Below are positions 30,252 to 39,993 of a DNA stretch of 64,000 bases, piece by piece. Location of the stretch: NCBI RefSeq assembly GCF_025398735.1, contig NZ_CP104694.1:423501-487500 (forward strand), in the 5' to 3' direction. The DNA comes from Tahibacter amnicola (GTDB lineage: Bacteria; Pseudomonadota; Gammaproteobacteria; Xanthomonadales; Rhodanobacteraceae). The translations under genes and the position numbers were made by a program. Within the stretch, counting starts at the first letter, position 1; each line of letters starts with the position of its first letter. The notes under the pieces were generated by a model. The model was not told the DNA's origin. It did no database searches and saw only the letters and a list, made by a program, of their open reading frames with translations.

Positions 30252-31352
30252 TCAGAGTCGCAGCGGCATCACCACGTGCCGGGATTGCTCCGACTCTGGC
30301 GTACGAAGCAGGCACGACGACTGGCCGTCCCGCAAGCACAACAGCACTTCCTCGCCCTGCAGCGCGCCGAGCGCATCCAGCAGGTAATTCACATTGAAGC
30401 CTACGCTCAGATCGCTGACAGGCGTCTCCGCCTCCAGTTCTTCGTGTGCCTCTTCCTGTTCCGGATTGTGCGCCACGATACCCAGCTTGTTCGGGCTCAC
30501 GTCCAACTTCACACCGCGGTACTTCTCGTTGGAGAGAATCGCCGCGCGTTGCAGAGCCGCCCGGAGAGAGTCCCTGCCGATCCGGACCTCCTTGTCTGCA
30601 CCAATCGGAATGACGGCCTCGTAGTCCGGAAAACGGCCGTCGATCAGCTTCGAGGTGAACTGCACGTCTCCACGGCGAACGCGGAGATGGTTCTTCCCAA
30701 ACTCCAGATCAACCGTGCCATCGCCGTTCTCGAACAGACCCTGCAGTTCCAGCACACCCTTACGCGGAATAATGATCTGGCGGCGCGTGGAGACCTTTGC
30801 CTCTACAGCCGTCTCACTCAGCGCCAGTCGGTGTCCGTCCGTCGCTACGCAGCGCAGCGCGTTCTCACGTAGATCCACCAGCATCCCGTTCAAGTAATAG
30901 CGGACATCCTGATGCGCCATGGCAAAGGCGGTTCTATCCATCAGGTTCTTGAGCGTGGCTTCGGGCAGCGTGACCTTCTCCACCAGCTCAATATTGTCCA
31001 CGACGGGGAACTCGGTGGCAGGCAGCGTCGCCAGCGTGAAGCGGCTGCGACCAGCGCTGACGGTGACCCGATCGCCCGACAGCTTCACATCCACCTTCAC
31101 GCCATCAGGGAGCGCGCGACAGATATCAAAGAGCTTCTTCGCCGGAATGGTGATGTCGCCCGCTTCTGTGTCATTCGCATCTGTCGTGGCAACCATTTCC
31201 ACTTCCAGATCGGTACCCGTGAACGAGACGCGTCCTCCACTCACGTTCACCAACAGGTTGGCCAGTACGGGAAGGGTCTGGCGCCGTTCGACCACGCCGA
31301 CCACTTGTTGCAGCGGTTTTAGGAGAGCTTCGCGTTGGATGCTGAATCGCAT
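30252..31352 (-). CDS. dnaN: DNA polymerase III beta subunit (sliding clamp)
   Basis: This 366-residue clamp protein is made of three repeated domains and holds the polymerase on DNA. The N-terminus MRFSIQREALLKPLQQVVGV and the C-terminus HVVMPLRL are typical. The ATG at 31352 is preferred over a TTG two codons upstream because the clamp normally begins M-[RK]-F. It lies between the oriC candidate and recF. Confidence 0.97.
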   Translation of the reverse strand: MRFSIQREALLKPLQQVVGVVERRQTLPVLANLLVNVSGGRVSFTGTDLEVEMVATTDANDTEAGDITIPAKKLFDICRALPDGVKVDVKLSGDRVTVSAGRSRFTLATLPATEFPVVDNIELVEKVTLPEATLKNLMDRTAFAMAHQDVRYYLNGMLVDLRENALRCVATDGHRLALSETAVEAKVSTRRQIIIPRKGVLELQGLFENGDGTVDLEFGKNHLRVRRGDVQFTSKLIDGRFPDYEAVIPIGADKEVRIGRDSLRAALQRAAILSNEKYRGVKLDVSPNKLGIVAHNPEQEEAHEELEAETPVSDLSVGFNVNYLLDALGALQGEEVLLCLRDGQSSCLLRTPESEQSRHVVMPLRL

Positions 31353-31568
31353 GGTCAAGAATCCCGGTTCGAAAACAAAACGTTTTTTTTCTTTTAAGAG
31401 GGTGACGGTGGTTGTAGAGCACCGCGAAATCTGGGGACTTCGCCGTTTTCATTTTATTTTTCAATCAGTTGTGTGATTGGAAAACTCCCCGGAACCCGCT
31501 TGGCCGCCTGTCGATCATCTGTGGATAACTATTGCCCCCAGCGCCGACCACTGTTTATCCACAGGCAA
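31353..31568. other. Candidate replication origin (oriC) between dnaA and dnaN
   Basis: This 216-bp gene-free gap is the most A+T-rich part of the block and holds two perfect DnaA boxes in opposite orientation: tgtggataa at 31520-31528 and ttatccaca at 31555-31563. T-rich stretches at about 31375-31395 and 31445-31462 could be the unwinding element. The neighbours (dnaA on one side, dnaN-recF-gyrB on the other, rpmH divergent) fit known Pseudomonas and Xanthomonas origins. The alternative gap between dnaA and rpmH has no such boxes. Confidence 0.8.
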
Positions 31569-32926
31569 TCACCCGGTCAAGATACGCACCAGCTTTTCCC
31601 AGTCCTGGCGCAGCTTTCCATCCGTTTCCGTAAGATCGCGGATGGTGCGGCAGGCGTGCAGCACCGTCGTATGGTCACGGCCCCCGAACGCCTCGCCAAT
31701 CTCCGGCAAGCTGTGCTCGGTCAATTCCTTCGAAAGGGCCATCGCCATCTGCCGCGGACGCGCCAGTGAGCGCGAACGGCGCTTGGACAACAGGTCCTGC
31801 AGCCTCAGCTGGTAGAAGTCGGCTACCGTCTTCTGGATGTTCGGAACCGTGATCGCCTGGGCATGGACCGTCAGGAGGTCACGCAGCGTCTCCTGGGCAA
31901 ATTCCAGCGTGATCGATCGACCCAGGAAGTTCGCCCGGGCGGCCAGCGTGTTCAGGGCGCCCTCGAGGTCGCGCACATTCGAACGCATCCGCTTGGCGAT
32001 CAGCAGCGCCACATCCTCCGGCAGGCTCATTCCCTTCGCCTGCGCCTTGGAGAGCAGGATCGCCGCGCGCGTCTCGAAATCCGGTGGCTCGATGGCCACC
32101 GACAACCCCCAGCCCAGTCGCGACTTCAGGCGCGGCTCGAGATTGTCCACTTCCTTCGGATAACGGTCGCAGGTCAGGATGATCTGCTGCTTGCCCTCGA
32201 ACAGCGCGTTGAAGGTATGGAAAAACTCCTCCTGCGTCGTGTTCTTGCCGGCGAAGAACTGGATGTCGTCGATCAGCAGCGCATCCACCTCGCGGAAGCG
32301 CCGCTTGAATTCATCCATGTTCTTGTTGCGCAGGGCATCGATCATGGCCGACACGAACTGCTCCGAACGCAGGTACAGCACCTTGGTTCGCGGATTGTTC
32401 GCGCGCATCAGGTTGCCGGCCGCATGCATCAAGTGCGTCTTGCCAAGACCGGTGCCGCCGTAGAGCAGCAACGGGTTGTAGGCGCGGCCCGGGTTGGTCG
32501 CAACCTGTATCGCGGCCGCCTTGCCCAGCTGGTTCGACTTGCCCTCGACGAAACTGTCGAAGGTGTAGTTCGGATCCAGATTGCCGTCGAACTCGACGAC
32601 AGGCTCGACCACCGGAACAGGGGGGCGGCGGACGCCGGCATGGGGCGCGTCGCGGGCGAGGCTTTCGCGGCCGGCGGACGCCGGGCGCTCAGCGTGCCCA
32701 CTTCCAGGCGCACGGGCACCTGGTGACCCTGCAGGTGCGACAGCACCACGCGGATCCGCGGCAGGAATTCCGTCTCGATCCGCTCCAGCGTGTAAGCGTT
32801 CGGGGCAAGCAGACGTAGACCGTCGTCGCCTTCGGCTGGCTGTAGCGGTTTGAGATAAGTATGTATATCTTCGGCGCCGAACTCGCCTTCCAGGCGTTCC
32901 AGACAGCGCCGCCAGAGTTCGCTCAT
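31569..32926 (-). CDS. dnaA: Chromosomal replication initiator DnaA, frameshifted between domains I and III
   Basis: Domain I starts at 32926 ([20 protein letters not shown]) and runs to about 32626. The AAA+ domain and DNA-binding domain continue in another frame from about 32625. The AAA+ domain contains [19 protein letters not shown], and the DnaA signature near the end is [15 protein letters not shown]. One more base in the G6 run at 32620-32625 gives [18 protein letters not shown] and a protein of about 452 residues, the normal size. The linker domain II is Ala/Pro-rich as usual. Because DnaA is essential, a real truncation is very unlikely. Confidence 0.93.
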
Positions 32927-33087
32927 TACGTCCTCGTCGACTGGCGGTCCGGGGTCTAAACCCCGGAGTGGGCGCGGAAGTCTACGCCGTTGCTGGGTTT
33001 TTAGCCACGCGCACCTTGACACTGCCGTCCTCGGCGAACTATTCTCCCGCCCCTTTTTCCATCCCCACTTTTTTCGGAGACGACGCC

Positions 33088-33222
33088 ATGAAGCGTACGT
33101 ACCAGCCGAGCCGCTTGAAGCGCGCCCGCGACCATGGCTTCCGCAGCCGCATGAAGACCAAGAACGGCCGCAAGGTCATCAACGCCCGCCGCGCCAAGGG
33201 CCGCAAGCGCCTGGCCGTCTGA
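33088..33222 (+). CDS. rpmH: 50S ribosomal protein L34
   Basis: This 44-residue, very basic protein starts [19 protein letters not shown] and ends KGRKRLAV, the universal L34 pattern. It is divergent from dnaA and begins the rpmH-rnpA-yidC-mnmE run. The ATG at 33088 follows a ggag ribosome-binding site. Confidence 0.98.
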   Translation: MKRTYQPSRLKRARDHGFRSRMKTKNGRKVINARRAKGRKRLAV

Positions 33223-33241
33223 CGACCGTCGGACCGGCGCC

Positions 33242-33622
33242 ATGGAAGCGTTTCGCTTCCCGCGCGCCGCGCGGCTACTGACCGTTGCGGATTTCAACGG
33301 GCTGCGCCAAGGCAGCCAACGTGTCACCAGCCGCTACTTCCAAGCGCAATATCGTATTACCGATGGCACCGCCGCCCGCATGGGGCTGGCGGTGTCTCGT
33401 CGCGTCTCGAAACTGGCGGTCGAGCGCAACCGGCTAAAACGCCTCACCCGCGAGAGTTTCCGGCGACACCGGCAGCATCTGGTGCCGCTCGACATCCTCA
33501 TTATTCCCCGATCGTCGGCCGTGCCGGTGTCATCGCGGGAACTCCTCGACGATCTCGCACTGCTCTGGCACAAATTGCCGCCATTGAAGCCGCAACACGC
33601 CGCCGGCACAATGCGCGACTGA
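33242..33622 (+). CDS. rnpA: Ribonuclease P protein component
   Basis: This 126-residue basic protein assists the RNase P RNA in tRNA 5' maturation. The RNR motif appears as VERNRLKRLTRESFRRH. It begins 19 bases after rpmH. In many gammaproteobacteria yidD lies between rnpA and yidC; here only about 90 bases separate them and no yidD is present. Confidence 0.95.
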   Translation: MEAFRFPRAARLLTVADFNGLRQGSQRVTSRYFQAQYRITDGTAARMGLAVSRRVSKLAVERNRLKRLTRESFRRHRQHLVPLDILIIPRSSAVPVSSRELLDDLALLWHKLPPLKPQHAAGTMRD

Positions 33623-33712
33623 CTCGCGATCTGCCGAGCGCGCCTTGATCGCGTCCCCGGCCGTCCCCACCCCGCTGCGGATACCTCTCCGCCGCACGAT
33701 TCTGCCTACGCC

Positions 33713-35425
33713 ATGAATAATCCGCGTTCTTTCCTGCTGCTCGCCCTAGCACTGGTTTCCTTCATGATCTGGAACCAATGGCAGCAGGATTTCAGCCAAC
33801 CGCCGGTCGCCGTGACCGCCGCGGAAAACACCGGCGTGCCGGCAGCCGCCACCGGGACCACCCCGGCACCGGGAACGATTCCGTCCGCCGACACCCCTGC
33901 ACCGGCTACCGCCAGCGGCAGCACGGCTGCCAGCGTTCCAGCCGCCACGGCCGCCGCGGGCGACCTGATTGAGGTCAAGAGCGACGTCCTGAAGCTGGCG
34001 ATCGACACCCGCGGTGGCACCATCGTCCGCGCAGACCTGCTGGCGTACCCGCGCGAACCGAAAGACTTCGCCAACCCCGTCCGGCTGCTGGACGACAACG
34101 CCGCCACGTTCTTCATTGCCCAGACGGGCCTGGTTAGCGCCCAGGGCAGTGCTGCCGCGCCCGACCACATGGCGACGTTCACCGCCGAGCAGAAGTCCTA
34201 CGCGCTGGCCGACGGACAGGACAGCCTGGAGATCCCCCTGACCTGGCAGGACGCGCAGTCCGGCCTTACGGTTCGCAAGGTCTTCGTCATCAAGCGCGGC
34301 AGCTACGTCGTCGATAGCCGCCAGGAAATCGCCAACAACGGCACTGCACCGTGGACGGGCAACGCCTACCGCCAGCTGCAGCGTGTCAGTCCGCCGGCGG
34401 CAAAATCCACCTTCGGCATCACCAATCCCGAGGCCTACAGCTTCACCGGCGCCGCGTGGTATTCGCCGTCGGACAAATTCAAGAAGCTCGCCTTCGACAA
34501 GTTCGCCAAGTCGCCCCTGGTCGATACCACCGTGACGGGCGGCTGGATCGCAATGCTGCAGCACCACTTCGTCACCGCGTGGATTCCGCCCGCCGACGAA
34601 GCCGACGTGTATTCCACCAGCGAAATCACCACGGCTACGCCGCCCCGCTACATCGTCCGCGCGAAAAGCCCGCTGCTCACTGTCGCACCCGGCGCGACGC
34701 AGACGACCCAGGCGCGTCTCTTCGTGGGTCCCAAGCTGCCTTCCGCGATGACGGCGACGGCCCCCGGCCTGCATCTGGCCGTCGATTTCGGCATGCTCAC
34801 CTTCATCTCCGAGCCGCTCTACTGGGTGCTGTCGAAGCTGCACGGCCTGGTGAACAACTGGGGCTTCGCGATCATCCTGCTGGTTCTTCTGATCAAGATC
34901 GTCTTCTACAAGCTGTCCGAGGCCCAATACCGCTCGGCCGCCAAGATGCGCAAGCTGCAGCCGCGCGTGCAGGCCCTCAAGGACCGCTATGGCGATGATC
35001 GCCAGAAGATGGGCCAGGCCATGATGGAGCTGTACCAGAAGGAAAAGATCAATCCGCTCGGCGGCTGCCTGCCGATGCTGGTGCAGATCCCCGTCTTCTT
35101 CGCGCTCTACTGCGTGCTGCTCGAAAGCGTCGAGCTGCGCCACGCGCCGTTCATCCTGTGGATCCAGAACCTCACGGCGCCCGATCCGTACTTCGTGCTG
35201 CCCATCCTCAACGCCGCGGCCATGATCGCCACCCAGCATCTGACGCCGACCACGGGCATGGATCCGGTGCAGGCTCGCATGATGAAGGCGATGCCGGTGG
35301 TGTTCTCGATCCTGTTCGCGTTCTTCCCGGCCGGACTGGTGCTGTACTGGACGGTCAACGGCATCGCCTCGCTCGCCCAGCAGTGGTTCGTCACGCGCCG
35401 CGTCGAGGCCAGCGACAAGGCCTGA
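33713..35425 (+). CDS. yidC: Membrane protein insertase YidC
   Basis: This 570-residue inner-membrane insertase has an N-terminal anchor (MNNPRSFLLLALALVSFMIW), an Ala/Thr-rich stretch and a large periplasmic beta domain. The conserved five-helix core begins near residue 370 (EPLYWVLSKLHGLVNNWGFAIILL). GGCLPMLVQIPVFFALYCVLLESVELR and the final helix GLVLYWTVNGIASLAQQW are diagnostic. It precedes mnmE by four bases. Confidence 0.97.
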   Translation: MNNPRSFLLLALALVSFMIWNQWQQDFSQPPVAVTAAENTGVPAAATGTTPAPGTIPSADTPAPATASGSTAASVPAATAAAGDLIEVKSDVLKLAIDTRGGTIVRADLLAYPREPKDFANPVRLLDDNAATFFIAQTGLVSAQGSAAAPDHMATFTAEQKSYALADGQDSLEIPLTWQDAQSGLTVRKVFVIKRGSYVVDSRQEIANNGTAPWTGNAYRQLQRVSPPAAKSTFGITNPEAYSFTGAAWYSPSDKFKKLAFDKFAKSPLVDTTVTGGWIAMLQHHFVTAWIPPADEADVYSTSEITTATPPRYIVRAKSPLLTVAPGATQTTQARLFVGPKLPSAMTATAPGLHLAVDFGMLTFISEPLYWVLSKLHGLVNNWGFAIILLVLLIKIVFYKLSEAQYRSAAKMRKLQPRVQALKDRYGDDRQKMGQAMMELYQKEKINPLGGCLPMLVQIPVFFALYCVLLESVELRHAPFILWIQNLTAPDPYFVLPILNAAAMIATQHLTPTTGMDPVQARMMKAMPVVFSILFAFFPAGLVLYWTVNGIASLAQQWFVTRRVEASDKA

Positions 35426-35429
35426 TGCC

Positions 35430-36776
35430 GTGACCCCCGCCACCGATACCATCGCCGCGATCGCCACTGCGCCCGGCGCCGGTGGTATCGGTGTGCTGCG
35501 CATCAGCGGTCCGGGCGCCCGCGCCATTGGCGCCGCCTTCCTGGATCGCAACCCGCGCCCGCGCCACGCCCACTACACCGCGCTGCGCGACAGCGAAGGC
35601 GCCCTGATCGATCGCGCCATCCTTCTCTACTTCGCCGGCCCCTACTCGTTCACCGGCGAAGACGTGGTCGAACTCCAGACCCACGGCGCGCCGGTCGTCC
35701 TCAACATGCTGCTGCGACGCGTCTGCGAGATGGGTGCACGTCCGGCCCGTGCCGGTGAGTTTTCCGAGCGCGCGTTCCTCAACGGCAAGCTGGACCTGGC
35801 GCAGGCCGAAGCCATCGCCGACCTCATCGCGAGCCAGTCCGAGGCGGCGGCCCGCGCGGCGATGCGCTCCCTGGAGGGCGCCTTTTCCGACCGGGTCAAC
35901 GCGCTGCTCGCGCTACTGATCGAGTTGCGCGTATACATCGAGGCAGCGATTGATTTTCCCGAGGAAGAGATCGATTTCCTCGATACCCAGGAACTGCGCG
36001 ACCGCCTGGATGCCGTGCGCCTGACAACCTCCCAGCTGCTGACGCAAACCCGTCGCGGCGTGCGTCTCACCGACGGACTCCACGTGGTGATCACGGGCCG
36101 GCCAAACGCCGGCAAGTCGAGTCTCCTCAATGCGCTGGCGGCGCAGGATCGCGCCATCGTCACGCCAATCCCGGGCACTACGCGCGATGTGCTGCGCGAG
36201 AGCATCGAACTCGATGGCGTCATCCTGACCCTGGTCGACACCGCCGGCCTGCGCGAATCGGGCGACGTGGTCGAGCTGGAGGGCATCCGCCGCGCCCGTC
36301 GCGAACTGGAACGGGCCGACGTCGCCCTGCTGGTCACCGACCAGGATCACATCGCGGCCGACCTCGCCCTGCTCGGTCCGCCCCAGTCAGGCCAGACGCG
36401 CCTTCTGATCTGCAACAAGATCGACCTCTCCGGCGAACTGCCCGCGGTCGCGGAAACGCCGGCTGGCCTGCGGATCGACCTGTCCGCCAAGACCCACATC
36501 GGCCTTGATCTCCTGCGCACCGCGCTGCGCCGTCTCGCCGCCGGCGGCGACAGCATCAACGGCGCCTTCACCGCGCGCACGCGCCACGTCGTGGCCCTCG
36601 AACAGGTCGCTGCCCGACTGGCCGCGGCAGAACTGGCACTGGTTCACCGCCGCGCCGGCGAACTGGCCGCCGAAGAACTGCGCCACGCCCAGCGCGCCCT
36701 GGGCGAACTCACCGGTGAATTCTCCAGTGACGATCTGCTCGGGGCGATCTTTTCCAGTTTTTGCATCGGGAAGTAG
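35430..36776 (+). CDS. mnmE: tRNA modification GTPase MnmE
   Basis: This 448-residue GTPase works with MnmG to modify U34 of certain tRNAs. The N-terminal domain starts TDTIAAIATAPGAGGIGVLRISG. The G domain has GRPNAGKSSLLNAL (from about residue 223), DTAGLRES and NKID, and the protein ends in the conserved FCIGK. It starts with GTG, four bases after yidC. This is the last gene of the origin block on this side. Confidence 0.97.
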   Translation: MTPATDTIAAIATAPGAGGIGVLRISGPGARAIGAAFLDRNPRPRHAHYTALRDSEGALIDRAILLYFAGPYSFTGEDVVELQTHGAPVVLNMLLRRVCEMGARPARAGEFSERAFLNGKLDLAQAEAIADLIASQSEAAARAAMRSLEGAFSDRVNALLALLIELRVYIEAAIDFPEEEIDFLDTQELRDRLDAVRLTTSQLLTQTRRGVRLTDGLHVVITGRPNAGKSSLLNALAAQDRAIVTPIPGTTRDVLRESIELDGVILTLVDTAGLRESGDVVELEGIRRARRELERADVALLVTDQDHIAADLALLGPPQSGQTRLLICNKIDLSGELPAVAETPAGLRIDLSAKTHIGLDLLRTALRRLAAGGDSINGAFTARTRHVVALEQVAARLAAAELALVHRRAGELAAEELRHAQRALGELTGEFSSDDLLGAIFSSFCIGK

Positions 36777-37650
36777 TTTTGTTTCCTGGCGGATCCCTGG
36801 ACCGTCCTCGGAATGTTCTCACCATATCGCGCGACACTTTCGCGCTCGTTCCTCGAATAGCTCCGCCAGCTCGCGCTCGAAAGGTTGAGCACGTCGCAGA
36901 AGGTCTGCCATCAGAGCCCGGAGTTCGTTGGCCAAAGCGCGCTCTTTCGAGGCCGCAGCCAACCATGTGCCTTGAGAAAACACGGCATGGCTTTCACGCG
37001 ATCAGCGGTGTCACAACGCCCGGGTTCGCGCAGCTGGTTGTCTATACGGAATGGCGTGCTGCGTGCGATAGCTTCGATTGCCACAAGCATTGCATACGAT
37101 GAAGCGCGTTCCCGAAGCGGATCAAACAGTAGTGCGCATTCGCCGCCGCTTCGATCGCCTGAGTCGCGCAGTCGGAGGATCGGCAGACTTGCGCAATCTG
37201 TTGCCGGGCAAGAGCTCCCTTGTTCCCGTGACGTACCTGCGTGACCAGGACACCGAGAGACGTTTCGATCGTCTCAAGGAAGCGAAGCTGGTAAGTCGGG
37301 AGGCGGCCATCGCGCGCTCTCCATCGCGGCCACATCCAGGAGGGGCTGCTCTCACGCACGCCGCCGCACCACGGGCCAGATCCGTGCGCTTCGGCTTCTG
37401 ACTATCGACTTGGCGGTCCTCGCATAGGCTGACAAGACAGACGATAGCCACTCGGCAGTCCCTGGTTGCCGACGTCCCCTCCTGGCTCGACACCGACGGC
37501 TCCGACGACCCGCCGCACCGCGATACCGGACAGCCCGTTACCCTAATGCACACGCCCGGTTTGGCACGGCTATGCGCCGGGATGCATTCTTGTGTACATG
37601 ACGCCAGCCCCGGAAACCGCTCTAATCGGGGCTTGGCTGCGGAGTCCCTT
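36777..37650. other. Long intergenic stretch with possible decayed gene
   Basis: No intact gene is convincing in these 874 bases. On the minus strand protein-like text appears in three frames. One reads LRFLETIETSLGVLVTQVRH (around 37290-37230). A second reads SSYAMLVAIEAIARSTPF (around 37110-37055). A third reads SKERALANELRALMADLL and continues to a stop at 36819. A plus-strand frame from 37099 (MKRVPEADQTVV) is also possible. The pattern fits a degraded gene, but I cannot name it. The right end must contain the promoter of the S9 peptidase gene. Confidence 0.35.
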
Positions 37651-39927
37651 ATGCGCACGATGCTGTTTACCGGCCTGATGGCCCTTTCCCTGCCCGCGAT
37701 GTCCGAAAAACTCACTATTGAACGATTGCTGGATGACCCCGCGCTGCTCGGCACCACGCCGCGCGGGCTGAAGATTTCGCCGGACGGCAGTCGCGTGAGC
37801 TTCCTGCGCGGCAAGGAAAGTGACCAGAACACCATGGACCTGTGGGAGTACAACCTCGCCGACAACACCACGCGGCTGCTGGTGGATTCGCGCGCGGTGC
37901 AGCCGCAGGAAGAGGAACTCTCCGACGCCGAAAAGGCCACCCGCGAGCGCATGCGCATCGCCAGTCTCAAGGGCATCGTCAGCTATCGCTGGTCGCCGGA
38001 CGGTCGCCAGCTGCTGTTTCCGCTCGGCGGGCAACTCTACCTGTACGATCTTGGCGCCAAGGCCGACCAGGCCGTGCGCTCGCTCACCCCCAAGGATGCT
38101 GAGGTGATGGATCCGCAGGTGGCGCCGTCCGGGCGCTACGTGTCCTACGTGAGCAAGCAGAATCTGTGGGTCGTCGACGTCAAGAGCGGCGAAAATCGCG
38201 CGCTCACCACCGATGGCAAGGATTCGGTCCACAACGGCGAGGCGGAATTCGTCGCGCAGGAGGAAATGGAGCGCTTCACCGGCTACTGGTGGTCGCCGAC
38301 GGGCGACTGGATCGCCTTCGAACGCTACGATGAAATCGACGTGCCGATCGTCCAGCGCTTCGAGATCAACGCCGACCGCACCAATATCACCGAGCAGCGC
38401 TATCCGACCACGGGCAAGGCCAACGTGCGCGTGAAGCTCGGGCTCATCCGCCCGGACGCCCCCGCCAACACGGCGCCCACGTGGATCGACCTGGGTCCCG
38501 AAGAAGATATCTACCTGACCCGCGTGAACTGGACGCCGGATGGAAAGTCCGTGACCTTCCAGCGCCAGAGCCGCGACCAGAAGACCCTGGATCTGGTGCG
38601 GGTCGACGTGCAGACACTCAAGCAGCAGGTGCTGCTGACCGAGACCAGCAAGACCTGGATCAACCTCCACGACGACCTGAAATTCCTCAAGGACGACGCC
38701 GGATTCATCTGGGCTTCCGAGCGCAGCGGGCAGAAACATCTATACCTTTACGGAATGGACGGAAAGGAAAAAGTGCCGTTGACGCGCGGCGACTGGCATG
38801 TCGATCGCGTGCTGGCAGTGGACGAGGCGCAGGGACGTGTGTATTTCGCCGGCAACAAGGACCATCCCCTCGACAAGCAGGTGTACGCGGTCAAGCTCGA
38901 CGGCAGCGATGCGGCCGCACCACAGCGCATCACGCGCGAAGACGGCTGGCACGAAGCCACCTTTGCCGCGGACGATTCCGGCAAGGGCGTGAAACTGTTC
39001 GTTGACAGCTGGAGCGATCCGAAGACGCCGAGCCAGGTGAGCGTGCGCGCCCCGGACGGAAAGCACCTGGCGTGGATCGCCGAGAACAAGGTCGACGACA
39101 AGCATCCGTACGGGCCGTATCGGGCAGCACATATCACGCCGGAGTTCGGCACGCTCACCGCCAAGGATGGCCAGACGCTCTGGTATCGCCTGCTCAAGCC
39201 CAGCGGATTCGACCCGTCCAGGCGCTACCCGGTCGTCTCGCACTTCTACGGCGGACCGACGGCGCAGCTGGCAACGCGCGGCTTTCCCGATGTCTTCGAT
39301 GAATATCTCGCGCAGCACGGCTACGTCGTGATCACGCTCGACAACCGCGGCATGGCACGTCGTGGTCGTGCGTTCTCCGACGCGATCTATCGCCAGACGG
39401 GTGCGGCGGAAGTGGAAGACCAGCGCGTCGCCATCGAGTGGCTGGCCAGGCAGCCCTGGGTCGACGGCAAGCGCATTGGTGTGTTCGGCTGGAGCTACGG
39501 CGGCTACATGGCGCTGATGATGCTGGCCAAGGCGTCGGATGTGGTGGCCGCGGGTGTTTCGGTCGCGCCGGTTACCGACTTCTCGCTCTACGACACGCAT
39601 TACACGGAGCGTTACCTCGGCACGCCGCAACAGAACCCGGAAGGCTACACCAAGAGCAGCATCTTCCCGTGGCTCGACGGCATGACCTCGCCGCTGCTGC
39701 TGATTCACGGCATGGCCGACGACAATGTGCTCTTTACCAATTCGACCCAGCTCATGGCGGAACTGCAGAACCGGGGCAAGGCGTTCGACCTGATGACCTA
39801 CCCCGGCGGCAAGCACGGCATGTCGACACCGGCGATGAAGAAGCACGTCTACAACACCATCGTGCGCTGGCTCGACCGGCAGTTGAAGAACGATGCCGCT
39901 GCTCCGGCGGCGGGAAAGAAGAGCTAG
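37651..39927 (+). CDS. Secreted S9 family (DPP IV-like) prolyl peptidase
   Basis: This 758-residue exported serine peptidase has a short signal peptide (MRTMLFTGLMALSLPAMS). A seven/eight-bladed beta-propeller spans about residues 30-480 and an alpha/beta hydrolase domain follows. The nucleophile is in GWSYGGYMA (about Ser615), the acid in HGMADDNVLF and the base in GGKHGM. The propeller has the VDSRAV and EEMERFTGYWWSP elements typical of the S9B dipeptidyl peptidase IV group, which removes X-Pro dipeptides. The start follows ggag by six bases; an upstream extension has no match. Confidence 0.93.
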   Translation: MRTMLFTGLMALSLPAMSEKLTIERLLDDPALLGTTPRGLKISPDGSRVSFLRGKESDQNTMDLWEYNLADNTTRLLVDSRAVQPQEEELSDAEKATRERMRIASLKGIVSYRWSPDGRQLLFPLGGQLYLYDLGAKADQAVRSLTPKDAEVMDPQVAPSGRYVSYVSKQNLWVVDVKSGENRALTTDGKDSVHNGEAEFVAQEEMERFTGYWWSPTGDWIAFERYDEIDVPIVQRFEINADRTNITEQRYPTTGKANVRVKLGLIRPDAPANTAPTWIDLGPEEDIYLTRVNWTPDGKSVTFQRQSRDQKTLDLVRVDVQTLKQQVLLTETSKTWINLHDDLKFLKDDAGFIWASERSGQKHLYLYGMDGKEKVPLTRGDWHVDRVLAVDEAQGRVYFAGNKDHPLDKQVYAVKLDGSDAAAPQRITREDGWHEATFAADDSGKGVKLFVDSWSDPKTPSQVSVRAPDGKHLAWIAENKVDDKHPYGPYRAAHITPEFGTLTAKDGQTLWYRLLKPSGFDPSRRYPVVSHFYGGPTAQLATRGFPDVFDEYLAQHGYVVITLDNRGMARRGRAFSDAIYRQTGAAEVEDQRVAIEWLARQPWVDGKRIGVFGWSYGGYMALMMLAKASDVVAAGVSVAPVTDFSLYDTHYTERYLGTPQQNPEGYTKSSIFPWLDGMTSPLLLIHGMADDNVLFTNSTQLMAELQNRGKAFDLMTYPGGKHGMSTPAMKKHVYNTIVRWLDRQLKNDAAAPAAGKKS

Positions 39928-39937
39928 TGCACGCCAC

Positions 39938-39968
39938 AGCGGTCGCCGTCGGCGTGACGGCGACCGCT
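39938..39968. terminator. Bidirectional hairpin between convergent genes
   Basis: A perfect 13-bp stem (agcggtcgccgtc / gacggcgaccgct) with a 5-base loop lies in the 66-bp gap between the peptidase gene and the convergent pirin gene. It lacks a long T-tract but is placed as a shared terminator. Confidence 0.6.
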
Positions 39969-39993
39969 GGCTCCTATGGTCGCCCGTCCGCGA

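Noticed and set aside
37122-37976. Minus-strand open frame running into the S9 peptidase gene
   Set aside because: It overlaps the signal peptide and propeller of a well-supported gene, and its text is Ser/Arg-rich without motifs.
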